Made by a program: the position numbers and the translations under genes. From the NCBI GenBank assembly GCA_029876055.1, contig CM056875.1, forward strand, positions 4,427,001 through 4,491,000: a stretch of DNA of 64,000 nucleotides, in the 5' to 3' direction. This document shows, piece by piece, positions 34,072 through 44,320 of the stretch (its first letter is position 1; the number at the start of each line of letters is the position of its first letter). A model generated the notes under the pieces. That model saw only the letters and a program-made list of their open reading frames with translations. It searched no databases and was not told where the DNA came from. Source of the stretch: Madurella fahalii. Taxonomy: Eukaryota > Ascomycota > Sordariomycetes > Sordariales.

Positions 34072-34568
34072 AAGGGGAGGAACGTTCCAATGGTTCCTTT
34101 TTACGGGTAAGGGATTTCCGAGCGTTGATAGCGATGACGATGATACGACTTGGTCATGTTGCGCATGTCTTGGAGGTTTTATTGCCATGTTAGATATGAC
34201 ACGGGCCGGTGCGTTGTACTGTTGAGGCCGTGGGTATCCGGCGTCGGTACCCGACTGGAACCTCGTCCCAGAATCGGGATCAACACTGTACCATGCAGTG
34301 TCGCAAAATCACGCCGAGCAAAGTCCTTAATCAAAGCCGCAGTGTAAAAATCCAGTGAGCACATATTGAATATCGATGTTGTGGCACACATCCAGTCAAT
34401 TTGTCGCCTCCCTCACAATATCTGGCTTCCTAGCAGGATGGTATCACCGACCTAACAACCAGCATCCAAAAAAAACCAAGACACCGGGACCGAATCCACG
34501 AGAAACGCCAAGCTAACAGACCAGATCGCCGACATTCCTAAAACTGGTGAGCTCAGGCGGGGGCGCAC
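34072..34568. other. 3' intergenic between convergent peroxin and GGPP synthase genes
   Basis: About 500 bp that should contain the two 3' UTRs. No coding region, RNA gene or repeat of note seen. Confidence 0.6.
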
Positions 34569-35822
34569 TCAATCCTTGATCACCATCCGATCCAATATCT
34601 TGTGAACGCCCTGCGCCTTGCCCCGCCCGTCATCTATCTCATCAGCCATCTTCCGCGCCCGCTCAATCAGTACGGCCAGCACGCGGCGCGTGTACTCGAA
34701 GCTCCCCGTGCTCTCCATGTAGGCGACGGCGTAGCGCTTCACCTCCTCGTCGCTCGTCTTCTGCTTGAGGATGTTGAGCAGCTGCATGTTGGCCGGGTTG
34801 GAGCGGATGCTGTGGATGACGGGGAAGCTGAACTTGCCCTCGGTCAGGTCCTCGCACATGCCCTTGTTGGCCGTGTACTGCTTGCTGAAGAGGTTCTGGT
34901 AGTCGTCGGCGATCTGGAAGATGAGCCCAATGATGTTGACGAGCGGCACGCAGTCCACCAGGCTGCGCGACTCGGCCTGCATGAGCTTGATGCCCAGCCG
35001 GAACAGGCCCCCCGTTTTGTTGCTCACCATCTCCAGGTAGTCGTCCTCGGTCGGGCACGTCAACGTGTCCCGCCAGAAGAGATCCATGCCCTGTCCGCGG
35101 TGGAGGTTGAGGAGCTCCTCGGCGAAGATGCTGATGGCTTTCTGGTTCTTGAGCTTCTGGAGCTCTTGCAGCGCGCAAAAGTAGATGTAGTTGGAGCTGT
35201 TTATGGTTTGCGGGATACCAAATATCGAGTGGGCGACGGGCAAGCCACGGCGGAGCTGGCTGTTGTCTTCCACGTCGTCCACCAGCAGCGAGGCCGTGTG
35301 GAGCATGCTGACCACCTTGGTGATGACCTCGAGGCTCTCTGTGGGCACTTCCAGCCAGGCGTCAAACGCCTTGACCAACGCCGACCGGAAGTCCTTGCCC
35401 GGGTGCCCGTTAAGGTAGTCGAATGGCCCCGTGAGCACTTTATCCTTATCTTCCGACCATGCTCGTCTCGTGTTGAGGAAAAAGTCTTCGGTCGCGTAGC
35501 GGTTCGGGTCAGGCGGGGGCTGCGAGTGGAACGCCATGCTCGTCGACGGAAACGACGTGTTCGCTGCGCCGACAGAGTTGACTGAGGCTTTGCGGCTTCG
35601 GTGGCGGGTGTAGCCCGGAGCCGGTTGGCTGTTGCTGGCGATGGAGGCAGACCCGGAAGGCCAGTCGCTCTCTGGAACGCTCCGGAGAGGTGCTTTGGGG
35701 GGGATTAGGGGGGCTGCTGCGGTTGAGTTGGTCGATGAGGTGCGCGGCGGGATTGCGGTTGGCAAGGAGGTGTTGTGGTACAAGATGGGACCGGCAGCGG
35801 AGGAAGACGGAGGAGCGGCCAT
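34569..35822 (-). CDS. al-3: Geranylgeranyl diphosphate synthase (AL-3/Bts1 type)
   Basis: Trans-isoprenyl diphosphate synthase that condenses farnesyl diphosphate with isopentenyl diphosphate to C20 GGPP, used for protein prenylation and carotenoids. From ATG 35822 (context GCTGCCATGGCC) it is 417 aa, close to Neurospora AL-3. An N-terminal arm of about 130 residues is Ser/Pro-rich. The catalytic core holds LNGHPGKDFR, the first Asp-rich motif LLVDDVEDNSQLRRG (about residue 180), NLHRGQGMDLFWRD and the second Asp motif QIADDYQNLFSKQY (about residue 308), all intact. The frame is open up to 35897 without a better start; a donor GTGAGT (35942) and acceptor TACATTTCAG (to 35851) indicate a 92-nt leader intron, placing ATG 35864 inside the intron. 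No terpene-cyclase or carotenoid gene lies nearby, so a housekeeping GGPP synthase is likely. Confidence 0.93.
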   Translation of the reverse strand: MAAPPSSSAAGPILYHNTSLPTAIPPRTSSTNSTAAAPLIPPKAPLRSVPESDWPSGSASIASNSQPAPGYTRHRSRKASVNSVGAANTSFPSTSMAFHSQPPPDPNRYATEDFFLNTRRAWSEDKDKVLTGPFDYLNGHPGKDFRSALVKAFDAWLEVPTESLEVITKVVSMLHTASLLVDDVEDNSQLRRGLPVAHSIFGIPQTINSSNYIYFCALQELQKLKNQKAISIFAEELLNLHRGQGMDLFWRDTLTCPTEDDYLEMVSNKTGGLFRLGIKLMQAESRSLVDCVPLVNIIGLIFQIADDYQNLFSKQYTANKGMCEDLTEGKFSFPVIHSIRSNPANMQLLNILKQKTSDEEVKRYAVAYMESTGSFEYTRRVLAVLIERARKMADEIDDGRGKAQGVHKILDRMVIKD

Positions 35823-37725
35823 GGCAGCCTGTTGTTTTTGGGACGGTCGTCTGAAATGTAGCATCCGGGCGAGGTATCGAAGGAGGCGGCCACTCAATTC
35901 TGCAAGCGTTCTCGCTACCTATCTAAAGCAAGGCAGACTCACCGGCACCACCACGGGGTTTTCGAGTCCGAAGCTGGCGCAGGTGACGACATGCGATCTA
36001 TCTCGAGGCTCCAGCTAAGTGTGCTTCTAACCAACGGCAATTAGCTCCTCCCATGTGCAACAAACGGCCATGCAGCCGCAGTCCTCCCGGCAGCGCAGTG
36101 GCCCATGCCGAACATTAAGGTATGAAGATTTGCGTTCCCCAACAGATAGTCTCGGTGGGAGCCTTCGGGCCCTCCGGCCTGGGCGAGACTTCGATGTTGG
36201 CGGCGGGGCGATGGCGGGGAGGCAACAGGGCCAGGGGCGGGGCCAGAACACAACAGCTCGCACTCGCGTCATCTCGAGAGGCACGAGGTCTGAAATGATT
36301 CGGCACATAAATGGGTCAGGAAATCATTTACTTACCCCATACACGTGCTCTTAACCGCTAGCAAGGTTTGCGTCAAAAGGGGGTTGTCTCGGACACGGCT
36401 TTGTTCGGTTCTAAATTGCCACAGCAGCAGTGCTGAGAGAGGTCGCCAGCTCGCCAAGCAGCTTTTCAAAGAGATAGTCGATATCATATATGGGCGATGG
36501 AGGGAGCTGAGAACTGCCAATTGTTTGCTGCCCGCTGCCTCAAACGCCTGGGCCACTCATGAAACATATGTACTGGTGTCCTATTGACGCATGAGCGCTT
36601 TGACGACATCCCTACCTACCACATAGAGTCTCTGCATCAAACGGAGCGCAAGGGCTGCCCATGTGGACAACAGAGATCCTTGGCGATTCGACACGCCCAA
36701 TATACATCTTGTCGCTGCCGTTTAGCTCCTGACGCTCCAGAAATGGTGGAGCAGCCTCGTCTAAGCTGAAGCGCTCGGTCGTTTGTTAGGTTGCGGAACG
36801 GCCTGAACAAGCTGCGGCCGAAGCAACCAGATGAAGCAAGCCTGAGAGAATTTCCAAGAAGACACAGTCTTCTGGCCACTCATGAAGCCACCCCATTCCG
36901 GCCATCGATAGAGTTCTCGTGTGGAATGGTTTCAGAGTCGTACACATTCCTCTTTCGTGCATCACTGGTTCCGACTCCCGAACGGTGTGTTTGCATTTGT
37001 TTGCAGCTCCCGCCTGGAACAGGAAAGCTCCTGCGCCGGGGAAATTCTCCACTGCTTGAAGTGGGGAGGACGTACGGCCCCGCTTTACCCGATTCGGGAG
37101 CCCTGCAGAACTCGGGGGCTTTGCGGCTCCTTATCGTTATCGGTCCATCTTATCGCACAAGGGTCCTGATCCTGCAACGCCTGGTTGCCGTGGCATCGCC
37201 CCAGTTTGCGCACCCGGGAACCCGCCAATCTGGATGGAGCCACGAGCTCGAAAAGGTTCATCTGAAGTTCTGGGTGCTCAGGGCCAGTTTTGTTCTCCCG
37301 GCGATTCAATTTCATTCATCAGTGATACCCGTCCTGCCTCAATTGGTTCTGCCCTTGCCCGGTATTTGGTTATAATTGTTTTCCGCGGCCTGTCTTCAGC
37401 AGGCATTTCCCGTCTTGCCGTCTCTCTCTAACTCCCCACCAAAACAATATCGGCGCCCGTCGACTCTGCGCGCAAATCCCCCTGCCTCGTCAGCAGCGCT
37501 CTATCCGCGAGTCGCTTGGCAACTAGCGCGCTTCCTCTCGGTTGATGTTCTGGGAACGTCACACGTTGAACACCGCCGAAGTGGATCATATACAACGACC
37601 CCAACGTACCTTATCCGAGCAGTGTCGCTGTAGACCTGCGGCGCTTCATCACGATCGCGCGACAGCCATTGATCACATCGCATTGTTCCAGCACAGCGCT
37701 CTCTACCCGCAAGTCCCCGCTCACA
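35823..37725. other. Divergent promoter region of GGPP synthase and Cdc14-type genes
   Basis: About 1.9 kb without a supportable gene. It carries the GGPP synthase leader with a probable intron (35851-35942). ORFs such as 36345-36587 and 36791-37375 have no recognisable features. The last 350 bp before 37726 are pyrimidine-rich, as is usual for fungal leaders. Confidence 0.5.
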
Positions 37726-38712
37726 ATGGAATCCCTACTATCCCTCGCATTCGACAACTTGTCGTCCTTTGACGGCGGCAAAATCAGAAAGGGACTGAAG
37801 CAAGTCGAAGGCCTTCTCGCGCAGATCTGCCTGTCCGGCCCGAACAGCCCGAGGAAACAGAGCGTGACGGACCTAGGAAGAGAACGGGATCCGCAATCAC
37901 CGGCGCGCAAGGTGCTGGCCGACCTATCAGGCGATCCGGCCTTCCGCGAGTTCTTCAAGCTGCAGGAGGGCTTCGAGTGGAACATTGCGCAGCGCCTGCT
38001 TACGACGCTCGACTGGCTGGTCGTGCGCGGCGGCGACGGCCAGTACGATCTGCTGATCGTCAACGCGCTCGACCTAATCCAGGGCGTGCTACTGCTCCAC
38101 CCGCCGAGCAAGGCGCTCTTTTCGCGGAGCGTGCACATGAATGTAAGCCAGCTGCCCCTCAACCCCCGAAGTTTCGCGTTTCCTCGCCTCGCCTTAACAT
38201 TTCTAACCCATCCACCCCTCCGGCAGCTTCTCCTCGACCTCCTCGAACCAATCAACTGCCCCGCCATCCAATCCGCCACCATCATCACTCTCGTCGTCGC
38301 CCTCCTCGACGTACCCCAAAATGTGCGCGTGTTTGAGCAGCTCGACGGCCTGCTCACCATCACCTCCCTCTTCAAGTCCCGCGAGACGGGCCGCGAGGTC
38401 AAGTTCCGCCTGACCGAGTTTCTGTACTTCTACCTCACCCCCGAGACGCCCTCGACCCCCCGCGCCGAGAACCGCTTGAGCGGCGCCGCGCCCGGGCTGC
38501 TGCAGCGCAGTCCCACCAAGCTGGCCAAGGTGTTTGGGGGAGGTGGGGGCGGCGGGAAAGCAGAGGGGAGGGAGAGGGCCGCGAGCGAAGGCCAAACGAC
38601 GCTCTCGGTTGACGAGAAAAAACAGTTTGTGGACCGCTACTTGCCGGGCGTGGTGGATGAGTTGCTGAAGGATTTGGATACGTATAAGCCGTTCGGAGGG
38701 GTATTGAGTTGA
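37726..38712 (+). CDS. Cdc14-type septation initiation network component
   Basis: Exons 37726-38142 and 38227-38712 give 300 aa. The protein has the layout of the fission-yeast Cdc14 family (the SIN scaffold that binds kinase Sid1, unrelated to the CDC14 phosphatase): MESLLSLAFDNLSSFDGGKI and RKGLKQVEGLLAQICL, EFFKLQEGFEWNIAQRLL, DLIQGVLLLHPPSKALF, LLLDLLEPINCPAIQSATII, DVPQNVRVFEQLDGLLTITS, KSRETGREVKFRLTEFLYFY, and near the end VDEKKQFVDRYLPGVVDELL. The intron (GTAAGC donor, CTAAC branch, CGGCAG acceptor) is 84 nt, keeps frame and has no stop, so unspliced RNA would encode a 28-residue insert; family alignment favours splicing. A Gly-rich linker (about residues 237-245) precedes the C-terminal helix. 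Expected role: septum formation and cytokinesis at the spindle pole body. Confidence 0.9.
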   Translation: MESLLSLAFDNLSSFDGGKIRKGLKQVEGLLAQICLSGPNSPRKQSVTDLGRERDPQSPARKVLADLSGDPAFREFFKLQEGFEWNIAQRLLTTLDWLVVRGGDGQYDLLIVNALDLIQGVLLLHPPSKALFSRSVHMNVSQLPLNPRSFAFPRLALTFLTHPPLRQLLLDLLEPINCPAIQSATIITLVVALLDVPQNVRVFEQLDGLLTITSLFKSRETGREVKFRLTEFLYFYLTPETPSTPRAENRLSGAAPGLLQRSPTKLAKVFGGGGGGGKAEGRERAASEGQTTLSVDEKKQFVDRYLPGVVDELLKDLDTYKPFGGVLS

Positions 38713-39629
38713 TGGGCCATCCGATGAGGGGTCGGTTTTCACCAGAACCGTTTCAGCGGTTAGTCTACCTGTGGTAGGCATGGGGGGGGGGGGGGGTTGG
38801 CTACTCCTTTCATTGTCTTTTTTTTTTTTTTTTTCTTCCCTACCTTTTACACCATCATTGGGAGCATTTAAACTGGCGTGCGTTGCTTTTTCTTACCTTG
38901 CTTTGTTTCCGTCTGGTTCAATTTCTGCGTCCCAAAACGGGCGGAGAGAGACAGCTCTTGTTCTGACATACCCCGTACCACCACCGCACGCTTTTGGCCG
39001 CTTACCTCGCCTTGGGTTAGGCTCATCTGTTCCTTTTTCTATGCATAGCAGGCGTGGCGTTTTTCTCTGTATGCCCGTTGTTTGTCTGCTACTTAGATAT
39101 TATACCCCCACCGCAGGGTAGCCACGGCAATCGGTTAGGCTACCAGCGTGTTGATTGGTGCCCCATACTGTACATATGATATGTTCTGTGTTATTTCCAG
39201 GGGTTGCTGAACCTTAGTGAACCTTCGGCTACTTGATTCTCCGGTTAGCCACGACGCATGTGGAAGCAAAAGGGCTCTTAGCCGTTATACGCACCGTAGC
39301 CCGATGAGAGAAGTGAGAAACGACAGAGAGTTACGAAGCTGATTAGAAGAAAATTTGGAACGCATACACACCTTGCCCGCCTCTGCCCCTTGAAGCCCAT
39401 GTTCTGGCTCGTATCGACATGTAGTCTCCAGAGCACCCAACTTCCGATAGGCGTTAATGAAGATACTGTTTCTTTCCAGTCCTACTATTGCCGTTTTTCT
39501 GAGACCTCGATCCCTCCTTGGCATGTCCGTTTCCGTCATGAAAGATAAATCATACTACCCTACCAACACGCCCACCGTATATCCGTACATTGTAACTTTC
39601 TTAGCTCATCCGAACCCTTCCCTTAAATA
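38713..39629. other. 3' intergenic between convergent genes, with G and T runs
   Basis: Contains the 3' UTRs of the Cdc14-type gene (plus) and the Cys-rich membrane protein gene (minus). A 15-bp G run (38782-38796) is followed 22 bp later by a T run (38819-38834). A TACTGTAC palindrome lies at 39166-39173. No coding region supported. Confidence 0.55.
38782..38796 (+). repeat. 15-bp poly(G) tract
   Basis: Fifteen consecutive G, about 70 bp after the stop of the Cdc14-type gene, with a T run beginning at 38819. In the transcript this would sit in the 3' UTR. Confidence 0.85.
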
Positions 39630-41127
39630 TTACCTAGGATGTTCATCAGGGGGACTAGGCATTCCTCCCTCGTAGGGTGAAGAGGACAGGTAAGGCGATA
39701 CTTGGTCTGGGGCGGAGCCGTATAGCTCATATCGCTCAGTATCCGCATCGCTTGCATGAGAGACACTGACGGCGCCCGCAGCGGTTGAGGTGGTCGGAGC
39801 TCTTCTCATCTCCTGCCGGCCCCTCAGACGTGAGTCGATCTCGACCGGCACGGCAATGTCGCCCGGGTCATGGGGCTGGAGTGGAACGCCAACCCGTTCT
39901 CGCTCCGGGCCGGGAGTAGTCACGGCCGAGGTGCTATACGTCTCGGAGTAAGGCCCTATTACCGGATCACCGCCGAAATAATCCTGCGTCACGCCGGGTA
40001 GCCGACCGCTCCGCGACATCATGTCCGAAGCTTCATCCGTCATTTCCCTACCTCCTCCAACCACGCGCCCGATAACACCGGCCGGCCTCGGCCGATGAGA
40101 GCTGCTGTCGGCCTCGCTCCTCCGCCTCTGTTTCCGCTTCCGCAAACACGACCAGGTCGCCACTCCCAGAATCATCCCAAAGCCTACGACCACACCGACA
40201 GCGATGCCAGCCTTGGAGCCCGGGCTCAAGCCAGGATCTGCAACACCAACTCCGTTGCCAGTGGGTGCCTCGATAATATCGGCGCAATGGGGCATGGCGC
40301 TGATAAGAATGCAGCTTTGCGTGTCAGCGCAGCAGCCATTACCGAGACTGGATGGGCAAGCTATTTCACCGGTGTTACAGCCGGAGGGGGCCGCGGTGAG
40401 CCGCGGAGGGATACTCGGCTCGAGAGTAGAGATACATTGGCCGCCCGATGCACAACTAGATCCGTAAGAACAGCATCCGCCGCCGAAGGATTCTGCACAT
40501 TTGTACATGGAAACAGTAGGACAGCTGCGGCCACAGCATCTTGGAGCAGTAGATGTTGTCGTGGTGCCGCTGTTTGTGATAGTCACTGTGGTAACGCATT
40601 GATATTGCGACGCCTCGCAAGGGGAACCGCAATTTGAACCAATGTGGCAACATGCGCCCGCGGCCGGATTGCTCGGATTGACGATGCAGCTATTTAAATG
40701 GGGAGTTAGCTCCCGGTCTGAGGTTGTTTGACATGGCGGTGAGGTCTTGGGCCCCGGGAATCGGGATATGTGGCGGCACAACGGCACCTGCGCCTTGTTC
40801 CGCATGAAGTCCTTTGTGAACTACTTACTACTGATGATTTGCGCAGCAGAGGCCGTTGCCGGGGGGTCCGATGTCGTCGCCTATGCTCATACAGGCCCGC
40901 ATCAGTGTCTGGTAGCTTGGAAATCTCCGGAATCACTTACATGGATGCGAGCCCGTCGTGCAGACACCTTGCCGCTTCTCGAGGGGCTGTCCCGGGGAGA
41001 CTGGGTAATGTCGAGGTGACAATGCCACGCCAGTCTCGACCGCCACGAAGCGCTCATAGGCAATTGCTACCGCGCCGGCAAGTAGGCAAGAAAGGATCAC
41101 CAGGGTTCGAGTGAGTACGGCCATCAT
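39630..41127 (-). CDS. Cys-rich single-pass membrane (cell-surface) protein
   Basis: Exons 41127-40941, 40880-40829 and 40689-39630 give 432 aa; both introns have GTAAGT donors. The N-terminus (MMAVLTRTLVILSCLLAGAV) is a signal peptide. The extracellular part has repeated Cys modules: GVCTTGSHPC, GNGLCCANHQYCIVN, ACCHIGSNCGSPCEASQYQC, then PRCCGRSCP, GGGCCSYGSSCASGGQC and GNGCCADTQSCI, resembling chitin-binding-like disulfide repeats, although no named family is certain. One transmembrane helix (AGIAVGVVVGFGMILGVATW, about 240-260) is followed by the basic stop-transfer KRKQRRR and a cytoplasmic tail of about 160 residues that is Pro/Ser/Glu-rich (DYFGGDPVIGPYSETYS, YELYGSAPDQVSPYLSSSPY). This layout suggests a wall sensor or adhesion role, inferred only from topology. 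It is transcribed divergently from another secreted-type protein at 42981. Confidence 0.82.
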
Positions 41128-42980
41128 GACCACAAGTGGCTCCGCAGCCAACAACAGGGCCGCAGGACGTCAAGACCGCGAGTCAAGGGAGCGGATTGGG
41201 GCGGCGGCAACCGACAACGGTAGCACTCAGGCGTGTGACAGAATGCGACAACCGGAAACTCGGGTTTGGAGCGAAGACCATCTCGAGGGGATGGCTCACG
41301 ATAGCCTCTTGTCAGCTTCCGCCTCGGGGAAGCAGTTGGCCACCGACACGGCTATCGAGCTTCTTCATCGCGCCAAATCACACCCCAAGCCAAAAATACT
41401 ACCAGCCAGATCGCCGCTGCGGCCGGGGTCCAAATGCAAGAAAGACACTGGTCCCCAGGCCAAATACCCCGCCGATTGCAACCCTTATCCGCTGGAAGGG
41501 TGGTGTTGTGTCAGCGATGAAGGTCCCGGATTGGACCAATTGAACGGGCAGCTCAACAAGCGGCTGGCGCAATATCTCGCTCAATTGCAGTGGGTTTTTC
41601 CTTTTTGGTTTTTTTTTTTTTTTTTGTCAAACCAACAGTCTCCGTACTCGTAGAAGAGTTACATCGAGGCTATCCGTCTACAGAGCGGATTTGCCGACGC
41701 CGGGGATGGGCGCCTTGCATCGAAACCGCAAGAAACCACGGTTGGGATGTTGCGATCGCTCGACCTCCTCATGTCTCGTGCCATCGTGGGGCTGTCATCT
41801 AGAGCAGGCAGAAAGAGAGAGCCTTACAAGGCGCCAAGGCAATAGTGGTCGAGACGGTGTTCCGTCCCAGGAAGGCAGAAATGCACAATCATCCTGCCGA
41901 GCCGGGTCATCCGCTCTACCGACGGTCGGTAGAAGCCCGAGGGGCAACGAGATTCGCCGACTGGTGAGCGTGAGAGTTCGACGGCAACGCCAAGGCTGCC
42001 GCACTCGATGCTGGCATAACCAAGCGGCCGTCTCTTACAAATGCTATCTTCCCTCACTCAAAGTATTTCAGGCTTTCGACGACGACGACAGCTAAGTGTT
42101 GCAACAGACCGCTTCAAACTGAAGACGGTGAGAAAGGCCACCAACACCCCCGGGCCGATAGCCTTGGCCTCCCATCAGTCAGTTACTGCACGTAGCCTCG
42201 CACCTGTCCCGCGAGCGCGGGACGATGAATCGAAGGCGAGCATTTATCCTACAAGTCGTCGCCCAACCCCGCCTGCCAAGATTCTGGAACGGCATACCTC
42301 TTCACAATATAGTGGCATCAGGGTCGGTTGAAACATGACATGGCCGCTGAGGAGAGGCAACAAGCTTTGCTACTTGATCCCCCATTGGGCCTATCATATA
42401 CTATGCTTTTCCTTTGGTCCACCATAGAGACTAAATTTCTATGGCGGCAGGGTTGAAAGGTTAACAGTTCGGACGGGATTGATGATTCCGTGTCAATGCC
42501 GCTTTTGCCGGCATAGAAGACCACGGCTCATAATCCTCGTGACTTGTCTCTACTTGCAATCAGAGAGAGCAAAGACACCCAATCAAGAAGGCAGAGTGCG
42601 GTTCCAGATAAAGTTCAAGACGTCTTGCACACGGCGAGTCCGACAAAGCTAATGGCGGGCCCAGAATCCCAAACACGCGTGGCACTCCGCTCGCCGAGTT
42701 TTCGGGATATATAGCGGCCTGAGTATGAAGGTCGGCCCCCCTCCAAAGCGCCGCTTACCATCGTGTCCCCATCCATCAGCCTCTGTCTCAACCGCACAAT
42801 GGGCCGCAAGCCTCGCCATTGCCTGTGACCTGGAAGGGATCAACAGGGGTAGCGAGGCGTCCATCGAGGCCAGCCACGCCATATCCAAGGCACAGCGGTG
42901 TGACATCGTCCCCCTTTGGCTCTCTCATCATTCCAACCTCCGAGAGTTCAAGGCCGGCCAAGTCCCTCCAAACCGCCACG
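41128..42980. other. Divergent promoter region of two surface-protein genes
   Basis: About 1.85 kb with no supportable gene; ORF 41111-41653 overlaps the start of the left gene and has no family character. A T run lies at 41610-41625. The region must hold both promoters. Confidence 0.5.
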
Positions 42981-44031
42981 ATGCCCTGCCGTACGAGATG
43001 GACAGTCCTTCTAGGAGTGCTGGGTACCTCGCTCCCGAGTCGCGCGTCCCCTGAACCCGGTCCCGAGCCAGTAGCATCATTTCTTTTCCGACCAGACCAC
43101 GCCAGCTACGAAGAAACCGTCTGCCATCCGGTGACGCCGCACGGGTCAGCTACCATTCCTCCCTGTACAGACATCAAGAGAATCGAGATGATATGCACGC
43201 CTAACGGGACAACCCCCTTGGCGCTCAAAGCTCATCAGGCGTGTAAGTAGAGAGAGAGAAAGAGAGATAGAGAGAAAGAGAGAGAGGGAGAGAGCCCTTT
43301 GCAACCCTTCAAACCCCTATCCTACCTCATCTTCCTTCTTCACCAGAGAGAAAAAAAAGCAAGAGAAGAAGAAGAAAAGAAAAACTCTAACAACATCGCT
43401 CACCGGCAACCCCGAGAATAAAGGCATGTGCACCGGCTCCTTCTTCGCGTCCTTCCCCTTCTGCCTCGCCTGCCTGCAGCTGCACGGGCTCCGCTCGGAG
43501 CGCGACGTCGCCCACTCGGCCTCGGTCGTCGCCACCGCGTCGGCCGCGCTCTGCGACGTGGCCGCCCCGACGGCCGAGTTCGGCGCGCTCTTCGCCAGCG
43601 CCCGCCAGCGCGTGGCCTACCCGACCACGGGCGACGCCGCGCTGCGCGACGCCGCCGTCGGCCAGACGGCCGTCAGCTTGTACTTCACCGCTTCGGGGAG
43701 CCAGGGCCCCGGGCGCATCACCGGTGAGGCGGCCAAGGCTACCGCTACGGGGCTGTTTACCGCGCCGGCGGGGGCGGGGGCGGCGAATACGGGGTTGGTG
43801 GCGGCATCGTCGTCGTTGGCATCGTCAGGGGCGTTGGCCGGTGGAGGCGTAGGGTTGAGTAGCAGTGGTGGTAGTAGCACCACGCCGGGGGCGGTCATGG
43901 AGACTGGAATAGGAGCCGGGAATAGGACGGTGGTGAGTCGAGGTGAGAGGGTAGAGGTTTGGACAAAGGGTCTGGTTCTGGTTGTGGGGGGGGTTGTGGG
44001 AGCTGCTGGGTTGTTGTTGTTGTTGTTGTAG
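42981..44031 (+). CDS. Secreted Ser/Ala/Gly-rich protein, putatively GPI-anchored
   Basis: Exons 42981-43242 and 43424-44031 give 289 aa; the donor is GTAAGT, and the junction codon completes HQAC before MCTGSFFASFPFCLACLQLH. The N-terminus MPCRTRWTVLLGVLGTSL is a likely signal peptide. The first 130 residues have several cysteines (EETVCHPVTP, IPPCTDI, EMICTPNG, QACMC, CLAC, AALCDVA). A low-complexity Ala/Gly/Ser region follows (GLVAASSSLASSGALAGG and similar), with one NRT N-glycosylation sequon. The C-terminus is hydrophobic (GLVLVVGGVVGAAGLLLLLL) and ends without a basic tail, as in GPI-anchor signals; a true transmembrane helix is the alternative. No family recognised. The intron carries a 46-bp GA-rich tract. 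Confidence 0.75.
43249..43294 (+). repeat. GA-rich microsatellite inside an intron
   Basis: Near-perfect (GA)n with scattered AAA and GAT breaks, beginning right after the GTAAGT donor of the 42981 gene. More purine-rich sequence (AAGAGAAGAAG) follows, so the 181-nt intron is strongly purine-biased and lacks a normal polypyrimidine tract. Confidence 0.9.
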
Positions 44032-44320
44032 TAGTAAGTGATGCATGCGACACCCGCTTCAGAAGGATAGAAGGTTAAAACACATGGATGGATACCACTG
44101 CGAAAGACGACCGGACTCGGCCCTCGGCCGACAACTATATGCTCAATATCTTTTTCTTATCCCCGTTCCACCGTCAAACAGCACCGGCCTAGAAACCAGC
44201 TCCATCCACACCTCACTTGCCCTTAAATTGCTCAACAGGTGTATGCAGATCAATGTTTATGCATTCTCGACCTCCACCCAATGTTGCCTCCCCCAGTTTA
44301 TATAACCTTACCTCAGCTCT

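Noticed and set aside
32970..34188. Two minus-strand frames of about 340-360 codons opposite the peroxin gene
   Set aside because: Antisense shadows of the DysF exon; poly-Leu/Cys/Val runs come from the Asn/Gln codons of the true gene.
34602..35585. 327-codon plus-strand frame opposite GGPP synthase
   Set aside because: Antisense shadow of a GC-rich coding exon; rich in Val/Leu/Arg/His with no domain.
35823..35897. 25-codon N-terminal extension of GGPP synthase
   Set aside because: It begins at TTG, and a good acceptor TACATTTCAG lies inside; ATG 35822 has a better context and gives the usual family length.
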